Source: Aquatica leii (Eukaryota > Arthropoda > Insecta > Coleoptera > Lampyridae). Taken from it: a stretch of DNA of 64,000 bases. Both the position numbers and the translations under genes were made by a program. The stretch is from assembly GCA_035610365.1 (NCBI GenBank), contig CM069433.1, positions 169,958,882-170,022,881 of the forward strand, written 5' to 3'. This document shows, one piece after another, positions 34,003-45,359 of this stretch. The notes under the pieces are model-generated. The model was not told where the DNA came from. It ran no database searches and was given only the letters and a program-made list of their open reading frames with translations. The number at the start of each line of letters is the position of its first letter. Within the stretch, counting starts at the first letter, position 1.

Positions 34003-35859
34003 TGTTACATGCCAAAATTAACACAAAGTCACTGCTTGCAATGTAGTAACATAAACGGGGGTTGTGCCACTAGCTCAATGGAGAAGGGTGGGTTTTATTT
34101 AAAATTCCGTGAAAAATTGGAAACGCGATCGTCGTAAAAATGGAACTAGAACGGTAAAATAGTCAAATAATCGGTAAGGGCGCCAATCAAGGATTTCTAT
34201 AAGGGTAGCTTTCAAACCCCTGATTACCTGAAAGCTCATCCGGTTGGTTACAACCCCAGAACTTACCTTGGGTTGTAACAATTCTGAAAAACACTTAAAC
34301 AAAAATTTACGTATGCGGCGGCTAAATGAATAAAAGCTCTTTACATTTAACAATTTAACATTTATTGATTGAAAATTTAAAACAAAAACAAAATAGAATA
34401 ACAAGTACTAATTGATATCAAATAAATTTGAATAAAAGAAATGAAATAATCTTAAGCAAACAAGAATGAACAATCTACACACAAAACATTACATTAAAAT
34501 TTATATAAAAAAAAAAGAAATGCTACTACAATAGCGTTTTCAAATATAATTAAATCTCAAGATCTTGGCCGCATATTTATAACAAACAAATTAAATAACA
34601 CAAAAAAAAAACAATACAGTTTATAACATAAATATGTCCGAACTTTAATTCGAACTAAACAAAATATAGTTTATAAGTCGTTACATTATCATATATTCGA
34701 AATACGAATTATTTCTCAAACGCACCAAAACAAAATTAATTGATTTTAATGTCGCGCAAACACTATACGTGTTCATTGAAATAATTAAATTTAACGTTAG
34801 TCGTAATTTCAATTGACTCAAAATTGAAAGCTTTACTGCATTTTTAATCGCGGGTCACTGCACGATCAATCAACAAAATCGATAAATACCTTAATTCTTA
34901 ATTGGTGATACCATTTGAACTTTGGTTCCCAGTGGTTTTGAAAGCTAACACCTTGGATGGACTTCGGCTGCTTCCCAAACAATAGGTTACCAGTGGAAGA
35001 TTTATTAATCCGCCCCCAAGGCGAAGGATGAGATTGCGAAACAAACTCACGCACAAATTCACGTAACGAAACATGCGATATTAATTTAGGCAAAATAGTG
35101 ATCTTAATTAACCGTAATTACGAAAAAGGAAAGTTTTCCACTTAAATTCACTGCACCATCTTCTTTTACTTCCACGGTAATTATTAGAAAAGGTGAATTA
35201 TCACCTGCGTTATCTACATTTTTATGACCGTCAACCAACTAACTTCGAACCCCCACATTTACCAAAAACACGTCTATATATCAACTTTCGTCGACTGCTC
35301 TTTCCACAAAGGCTGCGTTCGAAATCTCAAACACCAAAATACTCTCGCGAAGAAGTGCAATAAAGAGGCAAACAATCATATTACGTCATATTTATATAAT
35401 TAGGACACAGCGTTTCGCTTGTACGTGAAACTGTCAATTTGACAAACTATTATATTACAAGAATTTAAACTGCCTAATAAATTAAGATAATGACTTAATT
35501 TTTTCCACGTAATCTAAACGATTGACATAAAGAAATTCAAGTACGAATGTACCGAAACAAAGAACTCATAAACCAACTTAAAATAAACAAACGGCGAAAA
35601 TAGATTTAATTACGATTATATCTCAGAAGGAAAACATAACTCACAACTGGAATTTTTACGGCGTAACAAAATACCAAAACTTTATCAACAATTACATTGT
35701 AACTTTGAATTTAAAATCGTAAAATAACTTATTAAACTCAATCTAAAATTCACATTAAAACAAATTCAAAATACATTAAATGAAAATCGTCAATCCAAAT
35801 ACTGTGTCCGTTACCAAAAATTACTTAAACAACCAATCGATTTTTAAACGATGGTTACA
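34003..35859 (-). repeat. 3' LTR of the gypsy element
   Basis: 1857 bp, nearly identical to 41183-43035. It starts (minus sense) TGTAACC and ends CATGTAACA. The short ORFs inside (such as 34866-35093) recur in the other LTR because the LTRs are copies; they are not genes. Confidence 0.93.
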
Positions 35860-35870
35860 CTCTCCCTACT
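35860..35870 (-). other. Polypurine tract
   Basis: AGTAGGGAGAG on the minus strand directly abuts the TGTAACC start of the 3' LTR. This is the expected plus-strand primer for reverse transcription. Confidence 0.8.
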
Positions 35871-36452
35871 TAAAGAGGGATTTCTTAAATCACTCTAAAA
35901 ATAGACAAACCAAAAAAAAACAAACGAAAAACAACGAAAACCCATAACCCAAAAAAAACAAACTATAAACGATAATGTAACAACAAACGTAAAAATAAAA
36001 CGAAACTAAACCTATGGTTCTCGCGATCTCGCAATCATCGAGAACCCCTAACGAAACTAAACGGAACGAAAACTAAACGATAAAAGAAGGGTAGCATATG
36101 TTTGGGTTCGACACAGATCACTCGATGCTGCACAATAGAAGAGGGCGCGCTGCGCTTCACGAGATCCGCGCATTGCGTTTTTCCCACAACTACTGCCCTC
36201 ACCGAGCGATGGCACCTAGCCGCAAACACTACAGAAATAAAAGATAAGGACAGACAAGATAGCAGAAGAAAGAAAAATGGAAATAAAAGAACCGTTGTTT
36301 AGTCGCCTCTTACGACAAGTGGTGTCCCCACTGTAGAGAAATATTCTTAGTCCGTCTCTACACGGAACCCAAAAACGAAACGAACTAACCTAAAAAAAAA
36401 ACGAACAAGAAACTAAAACAAAAGAAAAATACTCAAACGGTACAACCTATAA
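35871..36452 (-). other. Untranslated region between pol and polypurine tract
   Basis: No long minus-strand ORF, so no envelope gene. It contains a short hairpin (GGTTCTCG...CGAGAACC, near 36014-36045) and a GC-richer block at 36090-36350. Confidence 0.6.
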
Positions 36453-39400
36453 CTAATTATCCCCAGTCGGGTTCAACTTTAAGTCCTTAGCGTTCCATAT
36501 GCCTTTTGATGCTCCCGTGTCATCAGACAACTCATAGGTCTGATACGAAACTTTCCGTTTCACGTAGAACGGACCGATAAACTTAGGTGCCAGTTTGGCC
36601 GAGAAATATCGAGATGCATCAGAAAGGACATAATTCTTCCGCCACACTGTGTCTCCCACCTCAAAAGGTGCTGGACGACGACGTAAATCGTAATAATGTT
36701 TAGCGCGGACATAAGCGGCATTCAAGCGATTCTTAATGTCGACGTAAACTTCTCTAAACGCTGGGCCTCTTTCGGCCAAAAAGGTACGATCAGCAAAAGC
36801 TAGATCGTCGATAGTGTCTGAATCGGTAGTTTTTCCATGACGTGATCCGTCGAGACAGATTTCACGTCCGAAATTGGCGAAAAACGGCGTTAAGCCGGTG
36901 ACTTCATGTACAGCGGTACGAATAGCACATGCTACTTTAGCAAGATACTTATCCCAATGTCGATGGTTGTCTTCGATATACGACGATAACATTGTCTTCA
37001 TGACTCGGTTGACTCTTTCGGTTGGATTCGCTTGTGGATGATAATTAGCGTTAAAAATAATTTTGGACTTATATGACGAAACCATTTTTGTAAATTCTGA
37101 ACTACGAAACTGTGTGCCGTTATCACACAAAAGATACTGAGGAACTCCAAACATTAAAAATACATCTTCTTCAAGACGTTTAGTAACTGCTGCTGCAGTA
37201 GCGGAACGTAACGGGAAAAATAAAACAAATTTCGAAAAATAATCGGCAACTACATGGATATACGAATAACCACTTTTAGATCGCGGTAGTGGTCCAACAA
37301 GATCGGTAGAGATCAACTGCCAAGGTTTGTCCACAACAGGATGACGGGTCATAAGGCCAGCAGGACGTTTCTGTTCTGGCTTATGCGTGATACAAACTTT
37401 ACAACCATTGATGTAACGAATGACGTCAGCCTTCATCTTAGGCCAGTAATAAAGCGGAACAATTCGTTCGAGAGTCTTGAAAATACCAAGGTGTCCAGCG
37501 GTAGGCTCATCGTGAAACTTAGACAATATTTCGAGTCGTTTTGACTTAGGCACAACTTCTCTCCAATTGTCATTCTCAGAACGAAGATCGGGATAGTCTA
37601 CGGTAACATGCTTAAATAGCTTTCCGTTACTAATTTTCCACTGTGGAAAAGCGTTAGGTTTTGAACGTACACGTTCCATAAGTTTCGATAACCATTTGTC
37701 CGAAGACTTAGGTTCGGTAGTGTCACAATCGGTATTAATATTGTCGATAGCTGGTACTGAACGAGATAGTGCGTCAGGTACGACATGATCCTTTCCTTTA
37801 CGATGAATGATCGTAAAATCAAATTGCTGAAGTCTAACAGCCCATCGTGCTAGACGACCGGTAGGTTCCTTTAAATTATGTAACCAGACTAATGATGCGT
37901 GATCGGTAACTACAGTGAAAGTTGTTCCTTCAAGATAAGGGCGTAATTTTTCAATAGACCACAGGACAGCCAAACATTCCTTTTCGGTAGTTGAATACTT
38001 GCGTTCACACTTTGTGAGCGACCTACTATTATAACAAATAACCCGTTCTTCACCGTCGATAAACTGGGTAAGAACTGAACCGAGACCAAAATCAGAAGCG
38101 TCAGTTTGAACTGTAAACGGAACATTGAAATCAGGGCAAGACAAAATAGGTGCGGAAATTAAACAATTTTTAATAATTTGAAAGGCTTCATCACAATCAC
38201 TAGTCCAATTAAAGCTGGAATTCTTCTTTAACAGAGACGTCAATGGAGCGATAATTGTCGAAAAATTCGGTACAAATCGGCGATACCACGAGGCCATGCC
38301 TATAATTCTTCTCACTTCAGCGACACCAGTGGGAACTGGAATACGCAAAATTGCATCAACCTTTTCCGGGTCAACCGACAAACCAGTAGAATTTACTATA
38401 AAACCAAGATACTTAAGTTCAGGTTTACAAAAATGACATTTGTCTTTACTTAGCATCAAATTAGCCTCTCTAAGGCGACGAAGAACTTCAGTTAACACTT
38501 CCATGTGTTTCTCGAAGGAAGGAGCGCAAATAATGACGTCATCTAAATAAACAAAAACGTAAGGCTCTAATTCGGGACCTAAAACTCGATCAATCAACCT
38601 CTGCCAAGAAGCTGGTGCGTTAGCTAAACCAAACGGTAAACGCGTGAATTGGAATAACCCACGGTTCGGAACTGTAAAAGCGGTATACTGCTTAGACTCT
38701 TCGCTTAAAGGAATCTGCCAATAAGCGGACTTAATGTCGAGAGATGAAATAAACTTTGCGTCACGAAGACGATCCAAAATAGACGAAACGTAAGGTAAAG
38801 GATAAGCGTTCTTTTCGGTAACTTTGTTGACTTTTCTAAAGTCCACGCAAAAACGATACGAGTTGTCCTTCTTCTTCACCAATAAGATCGGGCTCGACCA
38901 AGCGCTGTTTGATTTTTCTACAACGCCTAACTTCAACATTTTCTCTAACTCCAGATCGATTTGTTTCTGGATAAATGGCGAAACTCGGTAATATCGTTGC
39001 TTAATTGGTTCGGAAGTAGTTTTGATCTGATGTTCGATCAAGTTGGTGCATCCAAAATTTTCATTCGAAGAAGAAAAATGATTACTAACTAAATTGTCTA
39101 ACTGATTGAGCTGTTCTGAGGAAAGATCGAGACGAGACTTAATAACGGAATCTTTATCTTCCAATTGTGAAATGGTGTCCATATTTTCGAAACGCCACTC
39201 ACCTTTTCTAAGATCAGCAACGATACCTGCTTGTTTCCAAAAATCAACGCCTAAAATTAAATTATGCGGAACGTCAGGAACAACTAAAACTTCTAAAACA
39301 ACAATTTTTCCTTTAAGTTCGATTGGGACGAGAAGTGAACCTAAACTTTGTACTGATTTACCATTAGCTACAATACAATTAACTTTAACTGACTTATTTA

Positions 39401-39689
39401 ACTTCAAACCTAATTGACTAAAAATTTCCCAACCCTTAGAACCAACAATAGTGCGAGAAGCGCCACTATCTAATAAACTCAAAATTTCGTGACCAAAAAC
39501 TTTAACGTAGACAAAAGGTCTTTCGTCAGACTCAGCAGACTCTAAAACATAATCTAACACAACTTTATTCTTATCAAAACTCTTTTTCTTCGAAGAATGT
39601 AAACTATTAAAATAGACAGCCGATTTAACTTTAACCTCTGACGTCACTAAACGGCTTCTTAGTACGTCCTTTACTCGTTTCCCGAACAC
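36453..39689 (-). CDS. pol: Gypsy pol: protease, reverse transcriptase, RNase H, integrase
   Basis: An open 1078-codon frame that begins just after a stop (the first codon is GTG at 39689), so it must be reached by a -1 shift from gag. Protease: LLDSGAS (Asp 74). RT: about 230-440 with LDIKSAYWQIPL and YLDD at 381-384. RNase H: TDAS at 529-532, TDHASL, and DALSR near 639. Integrase: zinc finger H726/H733/C763/C766, then catalytic D796, D856 and E891 (DD35E spacing), followed by a GPFYVKRK-type C-terminal domain. All catalytic residues are present and no stop interrupts the frame, so the enzyme may be functional. Confidence 0.93.
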   Translation of the reverse strand: MFGKRVKDVLRSRLVTSEVKVKSAVYFNSLHSSKKKSFDKNKVVLDYVLESAESDERPFVYVKVFGHEILSLLDSGASRTIVGSKGWEIFSQLGLKLNKSVKVNCIVANGKSVQSLGSLLVPIELKGKIVVLEVLVVPDVPHNLILGVDFWKQAGIVADLRKGEWRFENMDTISQLEDKDSVIKSRLDLSSEQLNQLDNLVSNHFSSSNENFGCTNLIEHQIKTTSEPIKQRYYRVSPFIQKQIDLELEKMLKLGVVEKSNSAWSSPILLVKKKDNSYRFCVDFRKVNKVTEKNAYPLPYVSSILDRLRDAKFISSLDIKSAYWQIPLSEESKQYTAFTVPNRGLFQFTRLPFGLANAPASWQRLIDRVLGPELEPYVFVYLDDVIICAPSFEKHMEVLTEVLRRLREANLMLSKDKCHFCKPELKYLGFIVNSTGLSVDPEKVDAILRIPVPTGVAEVRRIIGMASWYRRFVPNFSTIIAPLTSLLKKNSSFNWTSDCDEAFQIIKNCLISAPILSCPDFNVPFTVQTDASDFGLGSVLTQFIDGEERVICYNSRSLTKCERKYSTTEKECLAVLWSIEKLRPYLEGTTFTVVTDHASLVWLHNLKEPTGRLARWAVRLQQFDFTIIHRKGKDHVVPDALSRSVPAIDNINTDCDTTEPKSSDKWLSKLMERVRSKPNAFPQWKISNGKLFKHVTVDYPDLRSENDNWREVVPKSKRLEILSKFHDEPTAGHLGIFKTLERIVPLYYWPKMKADVIRYINGCKVCITHKPEQKRPAGLMTRHPVVDKPWQLISTDLVGPLPRSKSGYSYIHVVADYFSKFVLFFPLRSATAAAVTKRLEEDVFLMFGVPQYLLCDNGTQFRSSEFTKMVSSYKSKIIFNANYHPQANPTERVNRVMKTMLSSYIEDNHRHWDKYLAKVACAIRTAVHEVTGLTPFFANFGREICLDGSRHGKTTDSDTIDDLAFADRTFLAERGPAFREVYVDIKNRLNAAYVRAKHYYDLRRRPAPFEVGDTVWRKNYVLSDASRYFSAKLAPKFIGPFYVKRKVSYQTYELSDDTGASKGIWNAKDLKLNPTGDN
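39640..39683 (-). promoter_or_regulatory. -1 ribosomal frameshift signal at the gag/pol overlap
   Basis: In the gag frame the minus strand reads G GGA AAC (plus 39677-39683), a canonical X XXY YYZ slippery heptamer two codons before the gag stop. An 8-nt spacer follows. Then comes a stem with arms GACGTACTAA (39668-39659) and TTAGT-g-ACGTC (39650-39640): ten pairs, one bulged G and an 8-nt loop. The pol frame is -1 relative to gag and opens only 19 nt before the gag stop, exactly containing the heptamer. Confidence 0.8.
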
Positions 39690-41077
39690 TTAGAACAAGT
39701 GCGGACCGTAACGTTAGACTTTCCACAACGATAACAAAATAAACCTTTCTTAGGTTCTTTGCAAGAAGCAGCTCGATGGTTAGGCTTCCTACAATTCCAA
39801 CACAATTGCGGACTACTTCGATTAGAAGAAGCAGGCGCATTAACGATAGCTAACCTTCTTGAAGAAGGTGCAATACTAGAAGATGGTAATCGTAAATTTT
39901 GTCTAACAGGTGGTGTAGATTTTTCACCACTACTAACGTTATTTGAAGAACGAGAAACGGCAATGTCCTTAACTTGAGATGTTACATAAGCGAGATCAGG
40001 CTCCATGTCCTGCTTTCTACGAGATGGAGGCGTGTAAGCTTCAATAGCTTGCATGCGGTCCTCGATAATACGACCAAATTTAATTAACTCCTCAATTGAA
40101 GTAACTGACGACAAACCAAGCTGAGTTTGATAAACGGGAGAAATATTTCTTAATAAAATCTTTAACTGCTTTTCTTCAGAAAAAGGCTCATCGAGACGTG
40201 AAAACATGTTGCGAATAATTGCAACGTAAATACCCATAGGCTCATCATTAGCTTGAGTGCGACGCTTAATTTCTTCAATAAGTCGTTCGTCATAATCGGT
40301 AGGCTGAAATTGTTCGCGTAAAAACTTAACTAAGTCTTCCCAAGAATTAACTGAATTACGAATGGATCTAACAAAAATCAATGCATGACCTGTAAAAAGA
40401 TCAGTACACTCCAAAAACAACTGATGGCTTGAAACGTTACGCGATAATTGAAGTTCGGAAACTCGTTCTAAGAATGCATTCAATGAAATTGACTTTGCGT
40501 CACCAGAAAACTTTAAATTCCATTTAGAAACTGAAATACTCTTAACATGACTAATAAAATTTTGACTAACAGCAGAAGACGTCGGTAAAGCGTTATCAAC
40601 TACTAAAGAAGGCTGAACGACAGGTTCGATGACTTCATCGGCGGAAGTAGACGGATTTGAAACAACAATTTGTTTATCCAAAAGTTCGTACTGCGAAATT
40701 AAAACAACTAAATCTTTTAAAAACTCATCTTTAACTTGAGAATCGTCACCTTGAATAGGAATTGAATTGCCAATACGGTTTAACAAATATTTAATTTTGG
40801 TTTCAATAGTAGAAGAAATTTTTGTAGTTGGAGTAATTTTTAATGAATCTATTAATTTTCTAAGCTCATCGATACCTTCACGAATCGCTAATTTATCTGC
40901 ATTAAAATCGAAAGGATACACGGGACGAGATAATTTTCCGGTAGCTTCTTCAATAAGAAAATTCTTGAGTAAACCTCGTAATACGACAACACCTAAAGAT
41001 GCATCACCACCTCTAATCAAAATTTCATAACGTAATTCGTTATGCGATAAACGATCAACAATCAATTTGTAACCCAT
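39671..41077 (-). CDS. gag: Gypsy Gag structural protein
   Basis: An intact 468-aa frame starting at the ATG at 41077. A retrotransposon capsid-type domain lies at about 185-300 (WNLKFSGD..., FLERVSELQ, WEDLVKFLREQFQP). Near the C-terminus are a zinc knuckle CWNCRKPNHRAASC (C-X2-C-X4-H-X4-C) and a second metal-binding motif CYRCGKSNVTVRTCSKC, which has no His. The His-less C-X2-C...C-X2-C ending may be a clade feature rather than damage, since the frame is intact. Gag would form the particle that packages element RNA. The stop at 39673-39671 overlaps pol by 19 nt. Confidence 0.9.
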   Translation of the reverse strand: MGYKLIVDRLSHNELRYEILIRGGDASLGVVVLRGLLKNFLIEEATGKLSRPVYPFDFNADKLAIREGIDELRKLIDSLKITPTTKISSTIETKIKYLLNRIGNSIPIQGDDSQVKDEFLKDLVVLISQYELLDKQIVVSNPSTSADEVIEPVVQPSLVVDNALPTSSAVSQNFISHVKSISVSKWNLKFSGDAKSISLNAFLERVSELQLSRNVSSHQLFLECTDLFTGHALIFVRSIRNSVNSWEDLVKFLREQFQPTDYDERLIEEIKRRTQANDEPMGIYVAIIRNMFSRLDEPFSEEKQLKILLRNISPVYQTQLGLSSVTSIEELIKFGRIIEDRMQAIEAYTPPSRRKQDMEPDLAYVTSQVKDIAVSRSSNNVSSGEKSTPPVRQNLRLPSSSIAPSSRRLAIVNAPASSNRSSPQLCWNCRKPNHRAASCKEPKKGLFCYRCGKSNVTVRTCSKCSGNE

Positions 41078-41157
41078 TTTAAAATGTAATTACAAAACGG
41101 TAAAATCTTCCAAAAATCACGAAACTTAACAGGCAAACTAAAATTCGAAAAAGGCCA

Positions 41158-41173
41158 CACGCTGGAGACGCCA
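41158..41173 (-). other. Candidate primer-binding site
   Basis: On minus, nine bases after the 5' LTR end comes TGGCGTCTCCAGCG. A TGG start is expected for pairing with a tRNA 3' CCA. I could not match the remainder to a tRNA from memory, so the primer is unidentified. Confidence 0.5.
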
Positions 41174-41182
41174 AATTATTTA

Positions 41183-43035
41183 TGTTACATGCCAAAATTA
41201 ACACAAAGTCACTGCCTGCAATGTAGTAACATAAACGGGGTTGTGCCACTAGCTCAATGGAGAAGGGTGGGTTTTATTTAAAATTCCGTAAAAAATTGGA
41301 AACGCGATCGTCGTAAAAATGGAACTAGAACGGTAAAATAGTCAAATAATCGGTAAGGGCGCCAATCAAGGATTTCTATAAGGGTAGCTTTCAAACCCCT
41401 GATTACCTGAAAGCTCATCTGGTTGGTTACAACCCCAGAACTTACCTTGGGTTGTAAACAATTCTGAAAACACTTAAACAAAAATTTACGCATGCGGCGG
41501 CTAAATGAATAAAAGCTCTTTACATTTAACAATTTAACATTTATTGATTGAAAATTTAAAACAAAAACAAAATAGAATAACAAGTACTAATTGATATCAA
41601 ATAAATTTGAATAAAAGAAATGAAATAATCTTAAGCAAACAAGAATGAACAATCTACACACAAAACATTACATTAAAATTTATATAAAAAAAAAAGAAAT
41701 GCTACTACAATAGCGTTTTCAAATATAATTAAATCTCAAGATCTTGGCCGCATATTTATAACAAACAAATTAAATAACACAAAAAACAATACAGTTTATA
41801 ACATAAATATGTCCGAACTTTAATTCGAACTAAACAAAATATAGTTTATAAGTCGTTACATTATCATATATTCGAAATACGAATTATTTCTCAAACGCAC
41901 CAAAACAAAATTAATTGATTTTAATGTCGCGCAAACACTATACGTGTTCATTGAAATAATTAAATTTAACGTTAGTCGTAATTTCAATTGACTCAAAATT
42001 GAAAGCTTTTACTGCATTTTTAATCGCGGGTCACTGCACGATCAATCAACAAAATCGATAAATACCTTAATTCTTAATTGGTGATACCATTTGAACTTTG
42101 GTTCCCAGTGGTTTTGAAAGCTAACACCTTGGATGGACTTCGGCTGCTTCCCAAACAATAGGTTACCAGTGGAAGATTTATTAATCCGCCCCCAAGGCGA
42201 AGGATGAGATTGCGAAACAAACTCACGCACAAATTCACGTAACGAAACATGCGATATTAATTTAGGCAAAATAGTGATCTTAATTAACCGTAATTACGAA
42301 AAAGGAAAGTTTTCCACTTAAATTCACTGCACCATCTTCTTTTACTTCCACGGTAATTATTAGAAAAGGTGAATTATCACCTGCGTTATCTACATTTTTA
42401 TGACCGTCAACCAACTAACTTCGAACCCCCACATTTACCAAAAACACGTCTATATATCAACTTTCGTCGACTGCTCTTTCCACAAAGGCTGCGTTCGAAA
42501 TCTCAAACACCAAAATACTCTCGCGAAGAAGTGCAATAAAGAGGCAAACAATCATATTACGTCATATTTATATAATTAGGACACAGCGTTTCGCTTGTAC
42601 GTGAAACTGTCAATTTGACAAACTATTATATTACAAGAATTTAAACTGCCTAATAAATTAAGATAATGACTTAATTTTTTCCACGTAATCTAAACGATTG
42701 ACATAAAGAAATTCAAGTACGAATGTACTCGAACAAAGAACTCATAAACCAACTTAAAATAAACAAACGGCGAAAATAGATTTAATTACGATTATATCTC
42801 AGAAGGAAAACATAACTCACAACTGGAATTTTTACGGCGTAACAAAATACCAAAACTTTATCAACAATTACATTGTAACTTTGAATTTAAAATCGTAAAA
42901 TAACTTATTAAACTCAATCTAAAATTCACATTAAAACAAATTCAAAATACATTAAATGAAAATCGTCAATCCAAATACTGTGTCCGTTACCAAAAATTAC
43001 TTAAACAACCAATCGATTTTTAAACGATGGTTACA
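41183..43035 (-). repeat. 5' LTR of the gypsy element
   Basis: 1853 bp and almost identical to 34003-35859. The differences are mostly single bases and homopolymer lengths. Followed by the ACTA target-site copy. Confidence 0.93.
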
Positions 43036-43264
43036 ACTAGTGGATGCATAAGCAAAATGCAGTAGGTTCCAAAAATTCGCTGTTCTCGTTTTGTGTATAA
43101 AAATGGCTACCTTTTAATGCCTTTTTATCTTAAAGCATGCGTATCACGTGAAGTTGGTTTAACTTGTACATAGTGTTTCACGTCCCGGAAAAAGCTTAGA
43201 AAATAACCAGTGCATCAAAAATATGGATATGAATAATTAAACAAAATGATCGTAACAATGTTCT

Positions 43265-43442
43265 TTGAACGCTTGAGGCAGTGCTTATGAAGAATGGTTA
43301 GTAACCTCGTAAAATCGCTGCAAGGAATATCTACAATGCCAATGTTGTGAAATTTAACTAAGCGTTTTGTTATAACGTAAGTTTGGTTGCCTACCTTGCA
43401 GGTCGCGCTTAAAAGTGTCCAATTACTTTTTTGAGGCAGTGT
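43265..43442 (+). repeat. Tc1-like element 3' end, copy C
   Basis: Matches 10314-10490 (inverse) and 19768-19893 (direct). It ends ACTTTTTTGAGGCAGTG-TA. A second TTGAGGCAGTG occurs near 43274, so the tip word is present twice in direct orientation about 160 bp apart. Confidence 0.6.
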
Positions 43443-43449
43443 ACAAAAT

Positions 43450-43810
43450 TATATAAGAAAAACTATTAAAAATGGCGGTTGCGCTCACTTCTAGCTTTTT
43501 TTATCAGACTCATTTTTTGATAGAACCGAGAGAATATGAAAAGCCAGCTTCTTACCGAATTTCAAGTTACTAGGACTTTCGGTTCGAAAGTTATCGTGGG
43601 TACATGGTTACACACAGACACACGCAGACACACACACACGCACACAAACAAACAGACACACACACACACACAAACACACAGGCACACACACACACACAAA
43701 CACCCAAATTTTTTTTGTCAAAAATACTTTTTCCTGATTCAGGAGACCTTGAAACGTAAAATTTGGCAATTTTTTTTGTTTTAATTGCGATTGCTATACT
43801 TTTCTTATAG
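43450..43810 (+). repeat. Repeat tail with (CA)n tract and terminal hairpin
   Basis: A non-coding segment with an imperfect ACAC/ACACGC tract at 43611-43707. It closes with ATACTTTTCTTATAGGAAAGTA, which can form a short hairpin (CTTTTC/GGAAAG-type). This has the look of a retroelement 3' tail. The 82-aa ORF across the tract is low-complexity and not a gene. Confidence 0.45.
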
Positions 43811-43819
43811 GAAAGTAAA

Positions 43820-45350
43820 AATAAAAATATTAATTATAAAATAAAGAAAATAAGTGGAAGATAAATAAATCAAACTATGAGTAGTTACAACATGACTAGT
43901 CTATCTAGTGCAGCTGACAGTGTTTCGTTATCAATATGACTAATAAAAAAGTATAAACAGTAACTATCCGAATTTTTTCTAGGGATATTTAAATTCCATT
44001 CTGCGTAATAAAACCGCAGTTAAAAAAAATAAGGAATTTTTATGTACTCATAATTTCACAAGGCAAACTTCTTTGTGTTTATTTTAATGCATATATATTT
44101 TTAAGCTTCAGTACTATACAAGAAATGAAAAGTATTGTGATTTTTATTGGGTAGAAAGGTATGTTTATTATTGTTTTTTTCTACACTAATATTTACATTG
44201 GATTGAATGTGTGTAAATATAATATTCAAGGTAAACTCTAAAATTATCTACGTAGTTTCCTAACATGCAGATTACATTGCGGTTTTTGTATCTCACATTT
44301 AACTCGTCTGAGACTCATCAACTTACTAAATGTTAAAGTTTTAGAAGCAATGTAAATCAACAAATAATAAAAACGTAAGTGTTTTTGAATTAAATTTTAA
44401 TAATTAGAATATAAAAGTAAATGACATTTTAAAATTTACAATGTGCTCATGTAACATTTATTTTTTACAAGTTTCTTTATTACGTTTTTAAAGCACATTA
44501 TGCAATTTCTATGTAATTGCGAATTATCGTAAAAATGTCAATTATAAGAAAAGTCCTTTTGTTTAATTAAACTTTAGCAAAGTTTGGGACAAAAAATTAT
44601 TACTTGTATTAAATAACATCAAGAAAAATGTGATTTGGAATTTGTTTCTGATATTTTTGTGGCGTTTTTTTAAAATATAATTAATAATACAGCTTATGTT
44701 CAGTTAATTTTTTTTATTATTTTGAATTAGAAAATTATAATTTTTACTAAAACTTACAAAAAATATTAAAACGAAATAGTTTAGGTACGTATAATTACAC
44801 TTATTTTAGCATGGAACGAAGAAAAAAACGTAATTAACTTAACAATTTTTTATGACTTGGTATAAATTATTTACTATTACTTAAATTATTACTTAAAAAA
44901 AGCAACGCCAAATAATCGTAATATAAATATCTATTTTTAGAGTAGATTACAGAATAAAATACATTAAACCATTGTAATTACTTGAACTAAAATTTCTAAT
45001 TATAACACACTTATTAAAGTAATTAACGTTGAAAATTTGCATGCGTAATTAAATGTGCAATTTCTTGCATATGCTAAATTTTGTAATTTTATATTATTTG
45101 AAATTTAGTCTATTTTATTAATTAAAAAAATTTATTAACTAATTAATTAAATAAATAAAATAATTACTTATAACTGTGCAATAGGTTATGGACCCAAAAA
45201 GTAGTTAGTAAAATAATTTAATTAAAGATAACCTTGAAAGTATTTTACACTGATTGATGTGAAATAGACACGAAGTTGAATTTAATTAAATTGATAAAAT
45301 ATGTCGACAGCAATGGAAAAAAGTAATTATGTTTCCTAGAAATTCAAGTT
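43820..45350. other. AT-rich stretch, no gene seen
   Basis: Homopolymer-rich sequence without motifs. Confidence 0.5.
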
Positions 45351-45359
45351 ATATTTATT

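Larger units (their letters stand above)
34003..43035 (-). mobile_element. Full-length Ty3/gypsy LTR retrotransposon
   Basis: 9033 bp, read on minus. LTRs lie at 41183-43035 (5') and 34003-35859 (3'), each with TGT...ACA ends, flanked by ACTA (33999-34002 and 43036-43039). The order is LTR, candidate primer-binding site, gag, -1 shift, pol (PR-RT-RH-IN), about 600 bp untranslated, polypurine tract, LTR. Both genes are open. I count about ten differences between the LTRs by eye, so the insertion is young. There is no env-like ORF. Confidence 0.93.

Noticed and set aside
34099-35093. ORFs inside the gypsy LTRs (34099-34404, 34866-35093) that recur at 41278-41583 and 42042-42269
   Set aside because: They recur only because the LTRs are copies. 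One pair already differs by a frameshift-like change, and none has a motif.
35871-36452. Searched for an env gene downstream of pol
   Set aside because: No minus-strand ORF of useful length and no signal peptide or membrane segment.
37341-39417. Plus-strand ORFs within gypsy pol (37341-37544, 39106-39417)
   Set aside because: They are antisense shadows of the intact pol frame.
43536-43784. An 82-aa His/Thr-rich ORF
   Set aside because: It is translation of the (CA)n tract, not a gene.
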